NCBI GenBank assembly: GCA_903957405.1
Contig: CAJBPC010000357.1
Location: forward strand, 1-9,205
Length of the DNA stretch: 9,205 nt
Source of the DNA: an uncultured bacterium
GTDB lineage: Bacteria; Bacteroidota; Bacteroidia; Chitinophagales; Chitinophagaceae
Reading direction: 5' to 3'
The stretch's first letter is position 1; each line of letters begins with the position of its first letter. The notes under the pieces are model-generated. The model did not search any database. It saw nothing but the letters and a program-made list of their open reading frames with translations, and was not told where the DNA came from. Both the position numbers and the translations under genes were made by a program. Below, in pieces: positions 1 to 6,791 of the stretch.

Positions 1-1771
1 CCGGACTCCCACTGAAATTAAAGACGCAGTAGAGCCTGCGATCGTCCCTCATGCGGACAAAGCCCGCCACATGCCTGTTGTGTGGATGCATCCAGGAAAT
101 ATTGGACAGGTCGGAAATCAGATCTAGATGACCGCGCAAGCGGATGAGTTTTTGCATGGCTGAAAAAATTCGATGCTCGATGGTACCCATGAGATTCCGT
201 CGCTCATTTTTCACCCAGTCGATCCATGGCCTGTGCATCCATCTGTTGTCGTAACTCTTCCCCGGCTCGTCCAGATAGGAATAATCATTCACATACCCCA
301 ACTCATCTCCATAAAACATCATCGGAATACCACCCAGAAAAAAACCCTGTGCCTGCATCAGAATGATCTTGTTCAGCGACTGCTCGATGAGATCATCCCC
401 GCCCTGCGCCAGGGACCATTCCAGCCCGCATAACGACGCCAGAGAGCCACTGATGCGAGCATCCTGTGTTTTGGGATTGACAGAGAACAAAGCCCCCCGC
501 GCGGGCGAACCCGCATAGATCCCGGAATAGTAATCCTTGATGAACGACCGGTGCGCATAGGGATCATATCCGGCCTGTCGGATCATGTGGTCATCATAAC
601 CCAGACCGATATCATCATGGCAGCGGACATAATTGATCCATGTCGTGCCGAAGGGTTTTTTCAATAATTCCGGCTGAGCCGCAAGCATGACCGTCGTGTC
701 TCCCGTCGCCAATGCATCCCACTGTACCGACATATGCGTGGCATTATATGCGAGATCACACTCCTGCGCAGTGAACGCTCCCGTGCCGAAATACTTCATG
801 ATATCGGAAGGAGATACAATGGCCTCTGCCAGCAATGCCATTCCCGGTGCGGCAACGGACACGCACATGCGCAACAACTGCAACAGCTTATGGGCTTCCG
901 GCAGGTTTTGGCAAGATGTGCCGGGCTCTTTCCAAATGAAGGCGGGGGCATCGATGCGAAGGATGTCCACACCCAGGTTCGCATAAAAAAGCACCGTGTC
1001 CAGCATCTCTGTGAACACCCTTGGATTGCGGTAGTTCAGGTCCCACTGGTATTGGTGAAAGACGGTCATCACCCATTTGTCGCATTCTGGCACATAGGTA
1101 AAATTCCCGGGAGCACTCTCCGGAAAGACATCAGGCATGGATGCATCAAAAACATCCGGCTCTGCCCGGTCGTCAAACATGTAAAAATAATCCTGATACG
1201 TTGGATCACCCGCCCTTGCCTTGCGGGCCCATTCATGCCGGTGCGAGGTATGATTGAAGACAATGTCGAGCATGAGATACATATCGTGCCCGAGCATGTC
1301 TGACTGCAACTGCCGAAGGTCTTCCAGCGAGCCGAAGCGTTCATCGACCCTTCTGAAATCGGAAACGGCATAGCCGCCGTCACTCTCGCCTTCCGGACTC
1401 GCAAAGAGTGGCATGAGGTGCAGGAAGTTTACGCCGAGTTCCGTGAAATAATCCAGCTTGTCCGACAGATTCCGGATGTTTCCGCAGAACCTATCCACAT
1501 ACAAGCTCATCCCTGTGATCTTATGGCTCAGGTACCAGTGTCCCGCGTCCAGCTTCGCCTCGTCACGTACCCTGAGTTGGTCGGGCCGCATGGCATGCGC
1601 GCGATGAAGGGTTTCAAGCATTTCGCGAAAAGCAGCTTCCGCATCGGGATGACGACCATACAATAAAAAAAACAACTCCCTCATGGCTGCGGAACATTGA
1701 CCCATCCGCATGTCAAAGGGGGATCGCCCCATACCCGGGTCGGGCAAGTCAGCGCCAGAGGAGTCACTCAT
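1..1771 (-). CDS. Amylosucrase-type GH13 (subfamily 4) enzyme, 3' end outside window
   Basis: The frame is open from the ATG at 1771 to the left edge: 590 codons of an enzyme that is usually about 630-650 residues, so only the C-terminal beta domain is cut. Amylosucrase splits sucrose, adds the glucose to an alpha-1,4-glucan and frees fructose. Visible GH13 motifs in order are SDGGYAVSDF (130-139), DIVFNHTS (169-176), DILRIDAPAFIWK with nucleophile D274, LLAEAIVSP with acid/base E316, VRCHDDIG with stabiliser D386, and RWMHRP (510-515). The run GTSCQNLPEAH (284-294) closely resembles Neisseria amylosucrase. D131 and R510 appear to match the sucrose-specific salt bridge D144/R509 of that enzyme. 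No signal peptide is seen, so it should be cytoplasmic. A GTG at 1798 is an alternative start, and the frame is closed by a TGA just above it. It follows the kinase gene by 38 bp and is probably co-transcribed. Close relatives that only hydrolyse sucrose cannot be excluded. Confidence 0.93.
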   Translation of the reverse strand, partial: MSDSSGADLPDPGMGRSPFDMRMGQCSAAMRELFFLLYGRHPDAEAAFREMLETLHRAHAMRPDQLRVRDEAKLDAGHWYLSHKITGMSLYVDRFCGNIRNLSDKLDYFTELGVNFLHLMPLFASPEGESDGGYAVSDFRRVDERFGSLEDLRQLQSDMLGHDMYLMLDIVFNHTSHRHEWARKARAGDPTYQDYFYMFDDRAEPDVFDASMPDVFPESAPGNFTYVPECDKWVMTVFHQYQWDLNYRNPRVFTEMLDTVLFYANLGVDILRIDAPAFIWKEPGTSCQNLPEAHKLLQLLRMCVSVAAPGMALLAEAIVSPSDIMKYFGTGAFTAQECDLAYNATHMSVQWDALATGDTTVMLAAQPELLKKPFGTTWINYVRCHDDIGLGYDDHMIRQAGYDPYAHRSFIKDYYSGIYAGSPARGALFSVNPKTQDARISGSLASLCGLEWSLAQGGDDLIEQSLNKIILMQAQGFFLGGIPMMFYGDELGYVNDYSYLDEPGKSYDNRWMHRPWIDWVKNERRNLMGTIEHRIFSAMQKLIRLRGHLDLISDLSNISWMHPHNRHVAGFVRMRDDRRLYCVFNFSGSP

Positions 1772-1809
1772 GCCACTATGCAGGTTTTGTCTGCTCACGT
1801 TCTTTCAGC

Positions 1810-2754
1810 TTATGTGAAGATATGTTTGTCAAGATGCCTGAATGCTTCCATCGCCCCCATGAATGCACAAGTCCGGGCACCGGCTTTATTGGCATTGCGC
1901 ACGATGGCGACCCAGCGCTCCATTGGCAGTTCCCGAATCCGGGTCTCCGCCTGCAACTGGTAGAGCACCGCACCTACGAATGCATCACCGGCGCCGGTCG
2001 TATCGACAGCCTCTACGGGTATGCTGGGCACGACGACCGTTTCATGCCCGTATGCCAGCAGGGTACCCTCACTGCCAAGGGTTATGGCGAACACCGCAGA
2101 GGAGATCTCCCGCAATGCCGTTGCTGCATCATGGATCGTCGCGCTGCCGGTGATCAGCATGGCCTCCTCATCACTGAGCTTGAAGAAATCACAAGACCTA
2201 ATGAAGTCAAGTGATTGACTGATGAACGATGGTATCCGGTCATGATAGAGCAGATGCCTGTAATTGGGGTCGAAAGATATGAACTTGCCGTTTTGGATGG
2301 CCTGTTCGAGCATATGTCGGTAGGCGGATTGCAAAGAACCGGGAAGGAAGGCCGTGGCGGATCCGAAATGCAGGATCCGCAGGGGTTCCATCGGGATCGC
2401 AGCGATGTCCCCGACCGATAAGGCTCCATCCGCTCCTCGATTGAAGTGGAAGTCACGCTCCCCATTTTCCATCAGGGACACGAATGCAAAAGTGGTGAAC
2501 CGTTCAGTATCCTCTGTCATCCAGCGCGTATCCACCCCGAATGAACGCATGACATCCATCAGATGTTTCCCGAAGGGATCGGCACCGACCCTGGCGGCAA
2601 GAGCGACATGCCCTCCCAAGGCGGCTACGGCAGCGGCCACATTGGTGGGTGCCCCCCCGGCTTTGCGCAGAAAATGCTCGCCATCTGACAATCCCCTCCC
2701 CTTATCCGTGCAGATCATGTCGATCAATGCTTCTCCTATGCATAAAATGCTCAT
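1810..2754 (-). CDS. PfkB-family sugar kinase, probable fructokinase
   Basis: A 314-residue PfkB/ribokinase-fold kinase of normal length, cytoplasmic, with no signal or membrane segment. It transfers phosphate from ATP to a sugar, most likely fructose, giving fructose 6-phosphate. The two PfkB signatures are present: KAGGAPTNVAAAVAALGG near residues 31-48 (substrate and lid region) and DTTGAGDAF at 251-259 (anion hole, catalytic base D257). SFDPNYR (160-166) and ITLGSEG (224-230) are also typical of bacterial fructokinases. It begins with MSILCIGEALIDM, the usual first strand of the family, which supports the ATG at 2754; no clear Shine-Dalgarno precedes it. It lies 75 bp after the transporter and 38 bp before the amylosucrase gene. 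Amylosucrase releases fructose, so a fructokinase fits. Other PfkB substrates such as 2-keto-3-deoxygluconate cannot be ruled out from sequence alone. Confidence 0.92.
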   Translation of the reverse strand: MSILCIGEALIDMICTDKGRGLSDGEHFLRKAGGAPTNVAAAVAALGGHVALAARVGADPFGKHLMDVMRSFGVDTRWMTEDTERFTTFAFVSLMENGERDFHFNRGADGALSVGDIAAIPMEPLRILHFGSATAFLPGSLQSAYRHMLEQAIQNGKFISFDPNYRHLLYHDRIPSFISQSLDFIRSCDFFKLSDEEAMLITGSATIHDAATALREISSAVFAITLGSEGTLLAYGHETVVVPSIPVEAVDTTGAGDAFVGAVLYQLQAETRIRELPMERWVAIVRNANKAGARTCAFMGAMEAFRHLDKHIFT

Positions 2755-2829
2755 ACGCTGTTGGCTGAATGACGAATATAAGTAATCAAACTATTGTCCA
2801 TGAACCACGCCTGTTGCGGGTTCCACTGC

Positions 2830-4155
2830 CTACGCAACTTCGGGCACCCGCATACGCAAGGTCGCAAGCGATGCGAGGAACAGCAATGCCGAAGCGAAGT
2901 ACATCACATTGCCGGGCTCTGCCCCGAGGACATGCTCATAGATCTTACCGAATGTCAATGTCTGGATGATCATGGGAATCACGATCATCATGTTGACAAT
3001 GCCCATGTAGACACCATACCTTTCCTTGGGGATGGCATTCACCACCATGATGTACGGCACACCCATCATGCTGGCCCATGCGATGCCGAAGCCCACCATG
3101 GGTAAAAAGAGAAGGTATTTGTCGCTTATGCCGGAAAGCAGGTATAAAGACAGCGAAGCCATCAGCAGAGATGCCGCATGTACCCTTTTCGCCGAATACC
3201 GGCGTGCCAATCCGACCAATGCGAATGCGGACAGGAACGTGACGATATTGTAGAAGCCATTGACGAGCCCGGTCCATCCCACGGCTTCCTGATAGCGCCC
3301 TGGGTCGGCCGATGCGCTCGTATTCCATACGGAAGATGCTATGCTGTGGGAAACATATTGCCAGTAACAAAACATCGCATACCATTGGAAAAGGTAAACG
3401 AGCGCGAGTTGCCATAGCAATGGCGGCATATCGCGAATGGCTGAGAATATCTCCCTGAATGGAGATAGAAACCCTCCTTTATCCGCCTTGAGTGACGCCA
3501 ACTCCGCCTGACTGGGCGGGATCTCAGGAGTTTTCGCGGTAGACCACAGTACGGTGCCGATGGAACAAACCGCTCCCACAAAAAAAGAACCGAACACCCA
3601 GTAAGGAATCCCTGACCGGCCATCGCTGGTGACCGTCTCACCGGATATCAGCTTCTGGAATACAAACAGGGAGAGATTGGCCAGCGTGATGCCCAAGCCG
3701 GTGAAAAAACTCTGCGTGAGGAATCCCATGGCCCGTTGATGCGGGGGAAGTTTATCGGCAATGAACGCACGGTACGGTTCCATCGCAGTATTGTTCCCTG
3801 CATCCAAAATCCAAAGCAAACCCACCGCCATCCAAAGTGCCTTGCTGAAAGGAAATGCAAAAAGTGCAAGACTGCACATGATGGCTCCGACCAGAAAATA
3901 GGGCTTCCGACGACCCCAACGGGGATGCCACGTCTTGTCGCTCATCGCGCCAATGATCGGCTGCACCAATAACCCTGTCATGGGTCCTGCCAGATTCTAC
4001 AGCGGCAGATCCTCCGGATTCGCATGCAGGAAGGTGTACAATGGATTTATGGCAGTCTGCTGCAAACCAAAACTGTACTGGATCCCAAAGAACCCGACAT
4101 TCATATTGATAATCTGCCAAAATGACAGCGCGGGTTTATGTACATTCATGTGCAT
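2830..4155 (-). pseudogene. GPH/SLC45-like MFS sugar (probable sucrose) transporter with in-frame amber codon
   Basis: Reading from the ATG at 4155 gives 441 codons, a normal length for a 12-helix GPH or SUT/SLC45-type sugar:cation symporter, but codon 53 (3999-3997) is TAG. Sequence on both sides is in the same frame and family-like: before it come FWQIINMNVGFFGIQYSFGL (12-31, first helix) and the LHANPEDLPL loop; after it come GPMTGLLVQPIIGAMSD, then KTWHPRWGRRKPYF (the GRR loop between helices 2 and 3) and NNTAMEPYRAFIADKLP, close to the sucrose-transporter helix 4 motif. A TAA lies just above the first ATG; a second ATG at 4149 is an alternative start. The next internal ATG is at 3981, 15 nt after the amber codon and with AGGA nearby; starting there would give 383 residues without the first helix. 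The gene ends with TAG at 2830. Its place ahead of fructokinase and amylosucrase suggests sucrose uptake. The alternatives are a base-call error, a strain-specific nonsense mutation, or suppression. Confidence 0.85.
3997..3999 (-). other. In-frame TAG (codon 53) in the sugar transporter gene
   Basis: The local reading is CTG CCG CTG TAG AAT CTG GCA GGA CCC ATG, that is LPL-stop-NLAGPM. Related GPH transporters carry a hydrophobic residue here, at the start of helix 2, so a TTG leucine codon changed by one base would explain the stop. No frameshift is involved. Confidence 0.9.
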
Positions 4156-4233
4156 GCATTAATAGTGAAAAATTAAACCATTTCGGACTGCCGGCATATC
4201 TAACGCATACAGATCTTGCTTCAAAAAGAGATT

Positions 4234-4245
4234 GCAATCGTTTGC
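4234..4245. promoter_or_regulatory. Candidate LacI-family operator
   Basis: GCAATCGTTTGC is a 12-bp near-palindrome centred on CG, with 5 of 6 positions paired. It matches the general LacI-family half-site form AAnCGnTT. It sits between the divergent starts of the sugar transporter (4155) and the methionine sulfoxide reductase (4290), where a sugar-responsive repressor of the sucrose cluster would be expected. It overlaps a perfect 10-bp palindrome, GATTGCAATC (4230-4239). No regulator gene is in the window, so the assignment rests on form and position only. Confidence 0.4.
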
Positions 4246-4275
4246 TGTTCCAAAAATCTTTCCAACCATTTTTTT

Positions 4276-4283
4276 TACATTTG
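4276..4283 (+). promoter_or_regulatory. Bacteroidota-type -7 promoter box (TACATTTG)
   Basis: TACATTTG matches the Bacteroidota sigma-A -7 consensus TAnnTTTG exactly, and follows a run of eight T. Its end is only 6 bases before the ATG at 4290, so transcription would start at or very near the start codon, giving a leaderless or nearly leaderless message. No TTTG-type -33 box is seen at the usual spacing; the nearest TTTG (4241-4244) is too far upstream. Confidence 0.5.
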
Positions 4284-4289
4284 CGGTGC

Positions 4290-4763
4290 ATGGCAGAAGA
4301 CCTCAAGATCGCTCAAGGCGACAAGACAGATCAATACGAACAACTCATTCCACAGATCTCCGCATTGATCGATGGAGAATCCAATCTGATCGCAAACCTG
4401 GCAAATATCTCAGCAGCCCTAAAGGAACAATTCGGTTGGTGGTGGGTGGGGTTCTACCTCGCAGAAAACGACGAGCTTGTACTGGGACCGTTCCAGGGTC
4501 CGATAGCCTGTACCCGCATCAAAAAAGGGCGGGGCGTCTGCGGTTCTGCATGGGAGAGAAGGGAAACGCTGATTGTCCCAAATGTCGATGAATTCCCCGG
4601 GCATATCGCCTGCAGCAGCCTTTCGAAGAGCGAAATCGTCGTACCCCTGTTCAAAGACGGCCATATCATCGGTGTGCTGGATGCCGACAGCGAATTCCCT
4701 GCATATTTTGATGACACGGACAAGTCCTATCTGGAAAAAATCGTCGCACTCATCAAATGCTGA
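4290..4763 (+). CDS. msrC: Free methionine-(R)-sulfoxide reductase (GAF domain, fRMsr)
   Basis: A 157-residue single GAF domain protein, the normal length for the YebR/fRMsr family. It reduces free L-methionine-(R)-sulfoxide in the cytoplasm with thioredoxin as electron donor, and so repairs oxidised methionine. All three family cysteines are visible: C74 in GPIACTRI, C84 in GRGVCGSAW and C108 in PGHIACSS. They keep the spacing of C84, C94 and C118 in the E. coli enzyme. Also conserved are WWVGFYL (51-57), LGPFQGP (65-71), SKSEIVVP (112-119) and GVLDADS (128-134). The frame stays open upstream to an ATG at 4122, but that extension is not family-like and overlaps the transporter start. The ATG at 4290 directly follows a -7 box and matches the usual N-terminus. 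The gene is divergent from the sucrose cluster and shows no functional link to it. Confidence 0.94.
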   Translation: MAEDLKIAQGDKTDQYEQLIPQISALIDGESNLIANLANISAALKEQFGWWWVGFYLAENDELVLGPFQGPIACTRIKKGRGVCGSAWERRETLIVPNVDEFPGHIACSSLSKSEIVVPLFKDGHIIGVLDADSEFPAYFDDTDKSYLEKIVALIKC

Positions 4764-5491
4764 CCGGAACCAAGCATGGCCTGATGCTAAGGAATTGCAC
4801 TATCCGGGGCTGGTCACCTACTTGTATCAAACTTTTTCATGAGCTGTTCTTTGTCCCTAAACTAAAATCCCTAGTCTACCTCAGCATCACCATGACTTCC
4901 GAGCGGGATTTCGGGCAATACCCGACATACATCGACTTCTAATGGGAAGAATACTCAGTGTACCACGATATCGTCCAACACAGATCAACCCTCTACATCG
5001 ACACCGATGCATTCACATGGGCGACCTGGCATACGCCAATTCGAGGTTCACGCATGCCTCCCAATGCTACAACCTAACAATGATCTTGAACAGCCTGGGG
5101 CGAGAGGACATTTACCCGACAGCCATACCGTGCTGATGCTGAAGAATAGTCTTGCGAAAGGATTTGGCATGGAAGAAGACAGCCCCATCGTTAGGGGGTA
5201 TGGCAAATACTCCAGAAAACTGCCAGCCGGATCAGTACATGGAAGAAATACAAGTCGCTTGAGTGGATATTGGAAAAGATCGCCGCAAGGGGAAATCACC
5301 GATACATTTCCTTTTTTCGATCAAATCACCCATGAGCGCACTGATCTCGACTCCATTGTCTTCACATGCGATCACCACTTCACTAACCTTGGATACGCCC
5401 TCTTGAACGATCTGCTTCGTAAGCATGGATGACATCCTTCCCCGTACATGTAAATTTATGCGGATTCGGGAGGTCGCTCATCACCATTGCC
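4764..5491. other. 728-bp stretch without an intact gene between convergent genes
   Basis: This lies between the ends of the methionine sulfoxide reductase (plus) and the TlpA-like gene (minus). It contains a possible decayed coding region at about 4942-5432, described separately. Apart from that, 4764-4941 and 5433-5491 show no recognisable gene, no strong hairpin with a T-run that would serve as a terminator, and no repeats. The A/T content is higher than in the flanking genes. Confidence 0.6.
4942..5432 (+). pseudogene. Possible decayed gene, perhaps SGNH/GDSL hydrolase-like, in several frames
   Basis: No single frame gives a convincing protein, but protein-like pieces follow one another in different forward frames. 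They are: LAYANSRFTHASQCYNLTMI, then ILNSLG (about 5027-5105); TPENCQPDQYMEEIQ (about 5209-5253); SLEWILEKIAARGNHRYISF (about 5256-5315); and a final piece ending DHHFTNLGYALLNDLLRKHG with a TGA at 5432. The last piece resembles the SGNH block V (D-x-x-H followed by GY). The helix-strand piece before it is what that fold would show ahead of it. The order and spacing suggest a gene that has taken several frameshifts. The longest forward open frame (5007-5432, 141 codons) does not resemble a family over its first two thirds. A minus-strand frame (5232-5435) is an alternative that I could not exclude. The family call is tentative. Confidence 0.28.
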
Positions 5492-6727
5492 TCAATTCCC
5501 CTGAAGCAAAAGCCCTGTAACGGTTTCCTCGAAATCACGTTTATACCGGTCGAAGTGCACTCCGGTGGCAGGTCCGGAGAATCCCGCATGGATCTTACGG
5601 ACTTTTCCATCCCGACCGATGAATATGGTTGTCGGGAAAGCCCTTATCGGTGTGAGCTCGGGTAGTGTCTTCTCTGTTCGGAGGGTGTCTGAACTGAGCA
5701 CACCCGTGATCAGCATGGGATATGCCACCTGGTAACGCTGGCGGAATTTCATGAGGCTTTTTCTCGCCCGGTCGAAATCGGTGCTGTATTCATAGGCAAG
5801 TGCGATCACTTCCATCCCACGATCGCGGTTTTTTTCATAATATTCACTCAAAAAAGCGGTCTCATCCATGCAATTTGGACACCATGATCCCATGATCTGC
5901 ACCACGACGACCTTATCCCGGAACCGCTCGTCCCGTATGGACACCATATTGCTGTCGAGATCGGGGAACCTGAAACCCAGCCTTTCCATACCCGGACGAA
6001 GATTCATGGCGGCGGCCGACTCATCCAACGAAGCCCCCGCATCAAGCTCGGCAGACCATCTTTCCAGATGGGTAAGCCCTGCAGCAAAGACTCCGTTACG
6101 GATCTTACCCTCCGAATCGATATGCGCTCCGAAGTAATATGCATGGCTGCCATCAAAACATGACAACTGCAGCGAGTCACCGCTCACGATGCCTTCGAGA
6201 TAGCGATAATCACCGCTCGGTGTGAGGAAGGTGCCCGTCAGAAGCTGTCCGCGTTGCCGGAACTCAGCCATTGCCGGCCGCAAGGTGCCATCGGGCCTCG
6301 TGATCGACACCCTCCATCGACCTGAAATATCGAACAATGGCTTTCCGCCCCTGGCCTCGAACCGCTGGCTACCGGGCCGGATGACGATCCGCTGGATGAC
6401 ATCATTTCCTGTGGTGCCTTTCACCCAATCGCCTGCTATGAGTCCGCCACCGGTTGCCTTCAACTTCAGATCAGACTCGAATACGGGCATCCCAACGAAT
6501 ATGGAATCAGCCTTGCGCCGGATGTCGGTGATGCGAATCCGCTCCTCCGCATTGGCGATGACCCATACGTCCCTACCCTTTTCCTTGTGCATCTTCAGGT
6601 TGAAGACGATCGGCAGGCCATCGGCCCTCATGAACGTCCCGATATGATCCAGGGCCGTACGTGTTTGGCCGGATCCGCGGGAAGGCGTCAACAACAGGGA
6701 TAAAAAAAACAGTATGAGGATCCGCAT
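5492..6727 (-). CDS. Periplasmic TlpA-like thiol-disulfide oxidoreductase
   Basis: A 411-residue exported protein. Residues 1-20 form a signal peptide (MRILILFFLSLLL core, likely cut near SRGSG-Q). Residues about 22-245 are a beta-rich domain of the type often found ahead of thioredoxin domains in Bacteroidota, including FDISGRWRVSI (132-142), but I do not recognise a named family. Residues about 250-405 are an AhpC/TlpA-type thioredoxin fold with the redox motif WCPNC (C283, C286), the TlpA-typical insertion, and a cis-proline at AFPTT (P365) followed by FIGRDGKVRKIHAGFSGP. It should exchange thiols and disulfides in the periplasm; the partner is unknown. The frame is open further up to 6880, but that part overlaps the TolC gene and has no secretion signal, so the ATG at 6727 is chosen. 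It lies 64 bp after the TolC gene and has its own -7 box. A role in oxidising or reducing exported cargo is only inference from position. Confidence 0.9.
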   Translation of the reverse strand: MRILILFFLSLLLTPSRGSGQTRTALDHIGTFMRADGLPIVFNLKMHKEKGRDVWVIANAEERIRITDIRRKADSIFVGMPVFESDLKLKATGGGLIAGDWVKGTTGNDVIQRIVIRPGSQRFEARGGKPLFDISGRWRVSITRPDGTLRPAMAEFRQRGQLLTGTFLTPSGDYRYLEGIVSGDSLQLSCFDGSHAYYFGAHIDSEGKIRNGVFAAGLTHLERWSAELDAGASLDESAAAMNLRPGMERLGFRFPDLDSNMVSIRDERFRDKVVVVQIMGSWCPNCMDETAFLSEYYEKNRDRGMEVIALAYEYSTDFDRARKSLMKFRQRYQVAYPMLITGVLSSDTLRTEKTLPELTPIRAFPTTIFIGRDGKVRKIHAGFSGPATGVHFDRYKRDFEETVTGLLLQGN

Positions 6728-6736
6728 GTTTTTATG

Positions 6737-6744
6737 CAAAGATA
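6737..6744 (-). promoter_or_regulatory. Bacteroidota-type -7 promoter box (TATCTTTG)
   Basis: On the minus strand TATCTTTG matches TAnnTTTG exactly and ends 9 bases before the ATG of the TlpA-like gene at 6727, so the leader would be very short. It falls in the 64-bp gap after the TolC gene and would allow the redox gene to be expressed apart from the exporter genes. No -33 box is seen at the expected distance. Confidence 0.45.
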
Positions 6745-6791
6745 TGACGGAATGACACTGGGAGCAGGTCAGTTGAAACCCTGCGCAGCAT

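Noticed and set aside
734..1303. Plus-strand open frame of 189 codons
   Set aside because: It is the antisense shadow of the amylosucrase gene, which carries all catalytic motifs in the opposite strand; its translation resembles no family.
1069..1404. Minus-strand open frame of 111 codons
   Set aside because: It is an out-of-frame reading inside the amylosucrase gene, whose own frame is open throughout.
2752..2832. Transporter and kinase are in the same frame (78 bases from stop to start), suggesting a fusion with TAG read-through
   Set aside because: A second in-frame TAG (2791-2793) lies between them, and the kinase starts with its usual N-terminus, so the shared frame is probably chance.
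3752..4120. Minus-strand frame of 122 codons starting near the transporter N-terminus
   Set aside because: It is shifted relative to the true transporter frame, lacks its motifs and has no family features. It does not bridge the amber codon by a plausible frameshift, because sequence on both sides is already in one frame.
4122..4289. N-terminal extension of the sulfoxide reductase to ATG 4122
   Set aside because: The added 56 residues are not family-like, overlap the divergent transporter start and would run across the operator and the -7 box.
4773..4788. Small hairpin AGCAT-GGCCTG-ATGCT just after the sulfoxide reductase stop
   Set aside because: The stem is only 5 bp and no T-run follows, so it is not a credible terminator.
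5232..5435. Minus-strand open frame of 67 codons with a few plausible-looking stretches
   Set aside because: It is short, has no recognisable family, and is antisense to the SGNH-like forward piece; kept only as an alternative reading of that region.
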